DNA of 64,000 bases from assembly GCF_017591435.1 (NCBI RefSeq), contig NC_059301.1, forward strand, positions 7,430,549 through 7,494,548, read 5' to 3'. Position 1 is the stretch's first letter. Each line of letters starts with the position of its first letter. Of this stretch, positions 56,881 through 64,000 are shown piece after piece. The position numbers were made by a program, and so were the translations under genes. The DNA comes from Portunus trituberculatus. Its lineage: Eukaryota; Arthropoda; Malacostraca; Decapoda; Portunidae. The notes under the pieces are model-generated. The model had not been told where the DNA came from. It did not search any database and saw only the letters and a list, made by a program, of their open reading frames with translations.

Positions 56881-57439
56881 CACAATGTGCACCACCATTC
56901 CTTGATGTTACTCTCTCGTTATACTTTATCCTGTATCGTATGTTTGAACACCTTCAGTCTACCAGTGACTTTTCTTGCACCTTTCACCCTGCACTTCACC
57001 TGTTTCAACTCTTCCAGCCTTTGCAACTTCATTCTACATACATTATGTCCTCGTTATACAGTAGTTCTTTATCCGGTAAATTCACAGATACGGTATTTGG
57101 AAATTATTTCCCTCGAATCAATATACGGTAAGAGAAATTCACAGATGCGGTATCCGCTCATGTCATCCGAGAGGGCCCAGCGCGGGGGAGCAGGGGTGAT
57201 GACATCATCCACACCACGCCTCCCTGCCACTCACAATACTGACTTTAACTTGACCACCCTTGGAGCCTCTTATCTCTTCCCCTACCCCCCACCCCCTTTT
57301 TTTAACTGCATTACATATTACTTGCATGCATTACTAATTAGATGAATAAATGGAATATTAAAGGGTCTATTGTAAGCATAAATACATATATTCATAATAA
57401 TCATGGCAAACACTAAAAGCCTACTACAAGCGGTGAACC

Positions 57440-58205
57440 ATGCAGCAACTGATAAAGGGCACAGATGGGCCTGGCAAGCCCACTATCAGAGAATGGTGGA
57501 AGTCGTTTAACATCAAGCACGCCTTAGATAACATCAAGTCATCGTGGGACGAAGTGAAGACGTTTACCATGAACTTGCCATGGAATAAAGTATGGCCAGA
57601 ATGCGCGCATGACTTCCCAGGCTTCGCTGAAGACGACATCGGTGCGATCAGAAATGACTTAGTAAATCTGTGCCATAGGGCTGGCTTCGATGAAGTTGTT
57701 GATGATGATGATGTTCAAGATCTTTTGGAAAGTCATGCTAAATCTCTCTCAAATTATGAACTTAGAGAACAAGACAAGGCATTAGAGGAGACAGAAAAAG
57801 AGGGAGACGAGGAAGAAGAACCTATGCGTGGCCTGGACATCAAAACTTTTAGAGAATGTCTCTGTGGTATCGAAAAACCTCTGGAAACCGTGAAGGAGCG
57901 TGACCCAAATCCTGCCAGGAGTAGCAAAGTGGCTCATGGCGTAGAGAAAAGTGTTAAGATTTATCAAGAAATCTATGATGAAAAACAAAACTAAACAGTC
58001 CTCCATTCACTTCTTCAAGCCAGTCAGACATGCCGTCCCTATCACACCTGCCGATCCTGCTACAGCTGGCCCTTCCTTAATATCCTCTTTCTTCAAACCA
58101 TTGAAACGTGCCGACCCTGCTACAGCTGGCCCTTCTGCATCTGCTTCCGACAGTGCAGACGACGACGTCTTATCCTTGTCTGCCCACTCGGTGGAAGATG
58201 ATTAA
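57440..58205 (+). pseudogene. Tigger (TIGD1-like) transposase C-terminal fragment
   Basis: The frame 57440-57994 reads SFNIKHALDNIKSSWDEVK, LPWNKVWPECAHDFPGFAED, an acidic stretch (DEVVDDDDVQDLLESH) and ARSSKVAHGVEKSVKIYQEI. These correspond in order to the segment after the DDE core in TIGD1-like transposases. Near 57990 the frame shifts by one and continues as KQSSIHFFKPV, the usual extreme C-terminus, then to a stop at 58205 with two copies of a short ADPATAGPS motif. N-terminal HTH and catalytic core are absent. Confidence 0.82.
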
Positions 58206-58360
58206 AGGGGGTTTACACCTGGCAATTTTCGGGAGGCAATACTGCCAAAACGTGCTGCCGACAACTCCGGCTGGATGCTCTCGGGAGCAAGTACGTTTAC
58301 ACTACTCTGGGGAGATGTTTCCGGGAGCATCAGCTGGCAGGACATAAACAAACCAACAAG

Positions 58361-58670
58361 ATGGCTCTCCGCAAGAACTTTTTTGGTCCTGATTCTTCCT
58401 CCAGCGATGAAGAGGCAGCGATGGCTGTTCTTTTTTTACATGAATTGACGATGGCAGGAAAAAAGAAACGTCTGTGGATGCGCTCGTGGCTGAAAAGACG
58501 GGAAACGAAGAGTGTGTACCATACTCTTCTGGCCGAACTTCGCCTGGAAGACTCCGAGACCCTGCGAACAATGGATACGCCTTCCAAAGGAACATTATCA
58601 AGAGCTGCTACGGCTTGTGACTCCTCTTATCAGTGAATCAGCCACTCTCTGGAAAGCGTATTTTCGAAGA
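58361..58670 (+). pseudogene. Harbinger-type transposase N-terminal remnant
   Basis: ATG 58361: MALRKNFFGPDSSSSDEEAA, then RLWMRSWLKRRETKSVYHTL and AELRLEDSE. A frame change then gives PKEHYQELLRLVTPLISES, the expected continuation (a helix ending in VTPLI). Same architecture as the remnant at 32007. The catalytic part is missing. Confidence 0.7.
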
Positions 58671-58984
58671 CTACGCTTCTTGTAAACCTCGTCTTGTGGG
58701 TCCCACAAATGTTTCACCTCCCTCACGTGCTCCAGCAAGGCCACCTCGGCCTCCCGACTCCAAAATTAATGAAGTTGTCTGCATTCATCAGGGATGCTTC
58801 TCTGGGTGCCGACATGCTTGTTTATATTGCCGCTAGGCAATACAAGACCAACACGGTCGGCTAGCTGCGAGAAGCGCTCCCAGTCTCAGACCGAGACCCA
58901 AAATGCTATCGGCAACACGTTTCGGCATTATTGCCTCCCAATAATTGCCAAGTCTGTCCTGTCCACGGTCCGAGTGTAGGTTGG

Positions 58985-59112
58985 GCTTCCTCACTTGGGG
59001 CAACAGTTTCCTAGCGGGGGGGGTCTTTGAGATAGGAGGTATCCCAAAAAGTATCTCCTTTAGCCCATAAATTCCCGTAAAAAGCCCACATGGTATAAAT
59101 AAAAAAAAAAAG
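58985..59112 (+). mobile_element. SINE 3' end, same family as 18340-18552
   Basis: GTATCTCCTTTAGCC and TAAAAAGCCCACATGGTAT with an A-run (59100-59111) match the tail of the SINE in lipase 2 intron 1. It is the innermost layer of the transposon nest. Confidence 0.65.
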
Positions 59113-59422
59113 TAAACCCCCTTTAAGGGCTGAAATCCCTACTGTCCCTTAGCCTCGGGAAGTACATCACCTGATAGAATACATGGCGATTGAAAGGTAA
59201 ATAAAAACATTTTCTGTTTATTTCTTTTGTGCAGTACTTTACTTTTTTTTAATGATTATTTTCATGTATTTTAATTTCTGTAGGGGTGACTTTTGACGTG
59301 CTAGAACGCATTCCCTATTATTACATGTTATAATGGGTTCGGTATACGGTAAATGCGATATGCGGTAAGGTTTTCAGGAACGCATTGCTGTGTGTGTGTG
59401 TATGTACCGTATAACGAGGACT

Positions 59423-61277
59423 TATTCCTTGCTGTTCCACGTGTCAAATCTCTTAAGTCAGGCACCATTTTCGTTGCAGCCCTCTGTACTTTCTCTAGTT
59501 TCCTTATGTGTTTCTTTAAGTTCGGAGCCCACTGTATTGTTGCATATTCAAGCCTCGGTCTTATCATTGCAGTAATTATTTTCTTCATCATTTCTTCATC
59601 TAGATATACGAACGCCACTCTTATGTTCCTCAATAAGTTCAATACTTCTCCAATTATTTTGTTTATATGTCTCTCTGGCGATAGGTCATTGGTAATTGTC
59701 ACCCCAAGGTCTTTTTCTTCATGACTGGTTTTATGTCTTCATTTCCTATCTTGTACATACTCCTGATTCTTCTTTCACTCTTGCCAAACTCTATTTTCTT
59801 GCATTTTGTCGTGTTGAACTCCATTTGCCATGTACAGCTCCATTTCCATATTCTGTCCAAGTCTTCCTGGAGTAGTTCGCAATCTTTGTCACATCTCACT
59901 TTTCGTAACAATTTTGCATCGTCTGCAAATAGGCTCACATAACTGGACACCCCATCCACCATGTCATTTATGTAGACTGCGAACATTACTGGTGCCAACA
60001 CTGATCCCTGTGGAACTCCACTCTCCACCAATCCCCATTCTGATGGTCTGTCCTTAATTATTGTTCTCATTTCTCTTCCTACCAAAAGTCTTCCATCCAT
60101 TTTAGTAAACTGCCATGCACTCCTCCTACCATTTCAAGTTTCCAGATCAGTCTCTGGTGTGGTACCTTATCAAAGGCCTTTTTTAAATCCAGATATATTC
60201 CATCAGCCCAACCATCTCTTTCCTGTATTACATCTATCACCCTCGAATAGTAACATATCAGGTTTGTCGTGCATGAACGCCCTTTCCTAAAACCAAATTG
60301 ACACTCACAAAGTATGTCATTTTTCTCCAAGAAGTCTGTCCATCTAGTCTTCACCACCCTCTCACACATCTTAGCTACCACACTTGTAAGTGACACTGGT
60401 CTATAGTTCAATGGGTCTCTCTTGTTACCTGATTTATAGATTGGGACAATGTTAGCTCTTTTCCAGTCTTGGGGCACTACACCTTCCCTTAATGAGGCAT
60501 CAATTACTTCACAAACTTTTTCTGCCAATTGCTCCCTGCATTCTCTTAAAATCCATCCTGATACCCCATCAGGTCCCACAGCTTTTCTCACTTCTAAACT
60601 CCCCATCATGTTCTTGATCTCCTCCACCGTTACTTGAAACTCCTTCATAATCCCTTTCTGTTCCATTACCAGTGGTTTGTCAAAAGCAGTCTCCTTTGTG
60701 AATACCTTCCGAAAGCATCCATTCATAGCCTCTGCCATTTCCTGGGATCTTCACTGCATACTCCATTTACTTCTAAACTTTCAATACTTTCTCTATTTTT
60801 GATGTTGTTGTTCACATGTCTGTAAAAAAGCCTTGGTTGGTCTTTACATTTATCAATTATATCCTTTTCTTGTTTCTTTCTTTCTTCTCTTCTAATCAAC
60901 ACATATTCATTTCTTGCTCTTTTGTAACTTTCCCACTGCTTAATCCGTCTTTTCCTTCTCCACCTCTTCCATGCATCCTCTTTTCTTGTTCTAGCCTTTT
61001 CACATCTATCGTTAAACCAGTCCTGCTTTCCAACTTCTCTATGTTGTCTTATTGGTACAAATTTTTCTCACCTTCTTTGTATATTTTTATAAATTCCTTC
61101 CACTTTTCATTTGCTCCTTAGCACTCTTGAATTTCATCCAATTTGTCTCTTGAAAGAATTTCTTTAGGTTTCCAAAATCTGTCTTGGCATAATTCCATCT
61201 TCCCACTTTATATTCTTCATTTCTTCTAGATTTCTCTTCGTCTATCACCTTGAACTCCAAAACTGCATGATCACTCT
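59423..61277 (-). mobile_element. LINE with endonuclease end and RT domain, broken
   Basis: On the minus strand from 61277: SDHAVLEFKVIDEE, the C-terminal SDH motif of the endonuclease. A linker follows, then RT in several frames: VGPDGVSGWILRECREQLAE, PLNYRPVSLTSVVAKMCE, QFGFRKGRSC, YLDLKKAFDKVPHQRLIWKL, ESGVPQGSVLAPVMFAVYIN, LFADDAKLLRKV and MIRPRLEYATIQWAP. Frameshifts occur near 60740, 60090 and 59705. The 5' side is cut by (TG)n/(TA)n and the 3' side ends at the Tigger border. Same family as 46105-48240. Confidence 0.88.
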
Positions 61278-61284
61278 TTGCTAA

Positions 61285-61395
<111 letters not shown>

Positions 61396-61722
61396 CCTTT
61401 CTTCACCAATTAATTTCCCTTCACCCGCCTAAGTGCGCTGGCTCCCCTGTCCCTCCTCCCCTCCCCGGCCCTTCCTAGCGTCAGATCCCGATAATAAATG
61501 CAAGACAGAACACAGTGCCTCGCAGGGCTCCAAAGCATCACCGTCAAGGATTTACGCTGAGGGCTTGAGCGGCCTCCAAGCACCTCCAGCCCCCCAGAGG
61601 CCCCTCAGTCCTCACGCCGCTGAGGGAACGTAACCACAAGTCTAGCATGCTCCCTCCTCTTCCTCCTCCTCATTTTGTCCCCTTCTCCCTCTTCTTCCTC
61701 CGGAGTCTTAAAGAAACATAAA

Positions 61723-62010
61723 CACTCCTTCTCTCACTCCACTTCACTTCTAAATCTACTCCCATGACTCATAGCTATTATTATTCTGCTTCCTATTCCA
61801 TATTTGTCACTCATTGTCCACTTTACTCCACTACTGTCTTCCCTAAACACTCCATTTGTCTCTTTTCACTCCTTCTCTCACTCCACTTCACTTCTAAATT
61901 TACTCCCATAACTCAGAGCTATTATTATTCTACTTCTTACTCCATGTTTGTCACTCATTTTCCACTTTCCTCCACTGCTGACTACACTAAACACTTCACT
62001 TGTCACTGTT
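61723..62010. repeat. 144 bp tandem duplication
   Basis: CACTCCTTCTCTCACTCCAC starts at 61723 and again at 61867, and AGCTATTATTATTCT at 61773 and 61917, an offset of 144 bp. A third partial, more diverged copy may follow. Confidence 0.9.
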
Positions 62011-62304
62011 CACTCTTTCTTACTCCACCACTCCACTCTTTCCACTAGCAACACTGTCACCAACTCCACTTTTCACTTTTCACTTCCCACGCTACACTCA
62101 CCACGTCTCAGGGCAAAGGGCAAGATTTTCAAGTGTAGCGTTCAGACTCTTAACCTTCCAGTGTCAGTTTAGTCTTCTAAAATGCAGAAATTAGCCTGTT
62201 GCCTCTTTTCTGCACATTCATATTAAAGAGAGATGAATAACAACAGTAAAGAGATTCAGAATATAAGCTTGAATTAACTATTTTATCACCTTTGCAGTCA
62301 GTAA

Positions 62305-62491
62305 CCTCTTCAGTACCAGGACGCGTTTTCATATTCATTCTGCTTACTATTTGTTGATTTTATACAGAAACTCATGTGGGGATTGAAATAGTGAAGACTC
62401 TGGCCATTAATCTTCTGACCTCCATAGACCCTTCCTAATGCAAATAAATTGTCTAATCACATGATAAAAATGCCTTCCAGTACTGAAGGGG
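62305..62491. mobile_element. piggyBac-type MITE, second copy
   Basis: Ends CTCTTCAGTACCAGGACGCG and CCAGTACTGAAGGGG are imperfect inverted repeats. The right flank is TTAA (62492-62495); the left is GTAA, a one-base decay of TTAA. Collinear with 8065-8269. Confidence 0.72.
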
Positions 62492-62509
62492 TTAATTTCT
62501 AAAGATCCC

Positions 62510-62670
62510 CAGGTATTCTCAGCATTTCTTAACCATCTTCAGTCCTCCCCTTCATATTTTCCCCAGTCCTCCCTAATCCTCCCCAGTCCCTCCTTTCCAT
62601 CCTTAGGCCTCCCCAGTCCTCCCCAACTCTTTCCTAATCTTCCCCAGCTTTCTCCAGTCCTTCCCTAATA
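62510..62670. repeat. degenerate CCTCCCCAGT minisatellite
   Basis: TCCTCCCCAGTCC-like words recur about every 10-20 bp with variable interruptions. Confidence 0.75.
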
Positions 62671-62695
62671 AGTGACACTTCCACATCACCTATAC

Positions 62696-62857
62696 GTTAG
62701 AACAATGTTTAGACGGTATTGGATTTCACTTTAAATTATATCTTATTCTGTATTGGCTTCATTACCATGGAATTATGTTAGAACACTGCTTAGATGGTAT
62801 TAGTTTTCCCTTACATTTTAGTTCATTCTGTGTTGGCATCACTATCATGTCGTTTAT
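62696..62857. repeat. 81 bp tandem duplication
   Basis: GTTAGAACA begins at 62696 and 62777, each followed by a TTTAGAYGGTATT-like or CTTAGATGGTATT block and a TTCTGTRTTGGC block. A third, more diverged copy seems present at 62862-62920. Confidence 0.8.
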
Positions 62858-62920
62858 CCGGTAGACGAATGATTGGATGATATTAGCTTTGGTCTTAAAT
62901 TCCATCTTATTGCTGCAGGA

Positions 62921-63600
62921 AGATGAGGCAGATTGATAGATCATGGCTTGTGTTTTCAAACATTTCAGAGTTTGCCTCGAATAGGAAGAACGGAATGCAG
63001 CGAACGTTATTTGAGTTTTCGAGGATGCTGCTATTAATTTTGTGTGGTTTAACAAAGATTCTGCGTCATCAGAGTGGAAAATTAATAGAGTGAGCAACAT
63101 TCATGAGGACCCAATTCCAAAAACATGATCAATGAGAGAACATAGTAAGATTGACAACGAGAGAAGAGATATAACGAAATAATTGGTTTATATTAGTTTT
63201 CTTTCAAGATTCCACGTGTCATCTTTGTTATTGGATCATTTGCTTTTGACGTGTGATTTGGCAGATTACGCAAAGGACTGATTAAACCTTGAAATGCGTG
63301 GACTTTAGATTGCCTTGCACTGATTCTGTCCAAACTGTTTTCCTGTCAAAGCAAATGTTGTTTTCATTTCAAAGTGAAAGGCAGCATCAGGGGGTCTGGC
63401 ACTGAGGTGGAAGAGGTTCAGGCCATGAGGGCCTCGAGTCACGTGACACTCAGGCTACACTGGCCTGAGACCGTAAGAGCCTAAGTCTGTTTGTGTCACA
63501 GGTCACTCTTGTATCAAGTGTCTAAAGTGTCTGTAGATTGACTCAGCCGTCTTGACTCAGTTTAGTGAGGGAAGCACGTACATCTATCCACACCACATAC
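62921..63600. other. no gene recognised
   Basis: Unique-looking sequence; no frame, transposon end or RNA gene was recognised. Confidence 0.45.
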
Positions 63601-63643
63601 CCACACAGAGTCCATTCATTCACTCATTGAGCCACTCACTCAC

Positions 63644-63766
63644 AGCGTCCAGGAAGGCGTTGCCTCTTGTGACGACCCACGTGAAGTACATCACGTAGGC
63701 CACACCAAAGAGGAAGAAGTATGGCCACCGCCACGTGGCAGCCCAACCACGGCGGAGGTGCAGAGT
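63644..63766 (-). CDS. possible exon encoding a membrane segment (partial gene)
   Basis: The minus-strand frame reads WRWPYFFLFGVAYVMYFTWV then VTRGNAFLDA and meets a strong donor GTGAGT at 63638-63643. The hydrophobic run followed by TRGN looks like a type II signal anchor or a transmembrane helix. The start and the acceptor are not clear, because the sequence further upstream on this strand is the 53 bp tandem array. Product unknown. Confidence 0.35.
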
Positions 63767-64000
63767 GGGCAGGGTCACCCCAGGCAGCCCCGCCACAGCC
63801 CCACCACTTGGGTGAAGAGCGGGCAGGGTCACCCCAGGCATCCCGCCACAGCCCCACCACATGGGTGAAGGGCGGGCAGGGTCACCCCAGGCAGCCCGCC
63901 ACAGCCCCACCATATGGGTGAAGGCGGGCAGGGTCACTCAGGCAGCCCCGCCACAGCCCCACCATATGGGTGAAAGGCGGGCAGGGTCACCCTAGGCGCC
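63767..64000. repeat. about 53 bp GC-rich tandem repeat, at least 4 units, running off the window
   Basis: GGGCAGGGTCAC recurs at 63767, 63821, 63874, 63926 and 63979 (spacing 54, 53, 52, 53). The units contain GCCACAGCCCCACCA. Both strands stay open over it because of composition. Confidence 0.93.

Larger units (their letters stand above)
58206..59122 (+). mobile_element. PIF/Harbinger-type element nested in the Tigger element
   Basis: AGGGGGTTTAC at the left and GTAAACCCCCT at the right are perfect inverted ends, each bordered by TTAA (58202-58205, 59123-59126). The interior has the words GGCAATxxT and GGGAGCA repeated near the ends, a transposase N-terminal remnant and, near the right end, a SINE tail. 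Confidence 0.78.
57046..59422 (+). mobile_element. Tigger/pogo-type element with a Harbinger element inserted in it
   Basis: Left end GTCCTCGTTATACAGTA and right end TACCGTATAACGAGGAC are inverted, with TA at 57044-57045 and 59423-59424. Subterminal ACGGTA words recur on both sides. Inside lies the transposase C-terminus (57440-58205), interrupted beyond 58205 by the Harbinger element. The DDE core of the transposase is missing. Confidence 0.85.

Noticed and set aside
57440..57994. 185-codon frame as an intact host gene
   Set aside because: It matches the C-terminal region of a Tigger transposase, lies between Tigger inverted ends, and continues in another frame after a shift.

Overview
The window is eukaryotic and very probably from a decapod crustacean (inferred). 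Genes have many short exons with GT-AG introns. Simple-sequence DNA is extremely abundant: (CT)n, (CA)n, (TA)n, (TTC)n, (TAG)n and a 2.4 kb GTCACY array. Decayed non-LTR retrotransposons, tRNA-derived SINEs and DNA transposons with inverted ends (piggyBac, PIF/Harbinger, Tigger/pogo, hAT types) fill the introns and flanks. There is no sign of bacterial, viral or organellar gene organisation.

Five host genes can be rebuilt exon by exon. Two are paralogous secreted lipases of the pancreatic-lipase/PLA1 family: one on the minus strand (8973-11286, nine exons) and one on the plus strand (17998-36891, nine exons, 349 aa). Exons 3 to 7 have the same lengths and phases in both (155, 98, 154, 113 nt identical; exon 7 97 versus 121 nt), so they come from a duplication followed by inversion. 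Both keep the Ser-Asp-His triad. Intron 3 of the plus-strand lipase is 11.4 kb and carries a complete antisense gene, POLR2J (RPB11, 118 aa, three exons, 23404-26957), whose introns hold two piggyBac-type elements and a hAT-type element. Tail-to-tail with the lipase lies EIF3K (minus strand, 37084-42567, five exons, 219 aa). Divergent from EIF3K is TTC8/BBS8 (plus strand, 43570-56235, ten exons, 500 aa), a BBSome subunit. The 1 kb between them contains a near-perfect RFX X-box, the motif typical of ciliary genes.

Region by region: 1-8.9 kb is repeat-dominated (LINE tail, an inverted repeat pair, microsatellites, the GTCACY array, a 560 bp TTC tract, a small piggyBac-type MITE). 9-11.3 kb is lipase 1. 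11.7-17.4 kb holds LINE tails, a HARBI1-like transposase with one internal stop, and a SINE between two (TA)n arrays. 18-37 kb is lipase 2 with nested POLR2J and transposons. 37-42.6 kb is EIF3K. 43.5-56.4 kb is TTC8 with LINEs in introns 1, 2 and 7 and a Tigger-like element in intron 8. 56.6-61.3 kb is a nest of transposons: a SINE tail within a Harbinger element within a Tigger element abutting a LINE. 61.4-64 kb is tandem duplications, another MITE, and a possible membrane-protein exon at the right edge.

No wholly new system was evident. The most unusual points are the gene-within-intron arrangement, the X-box between EIF3K and TTC8, a double fold-back at a lipase splice acceptor, and shared TTAA-flanked inverted ends on four different elements.
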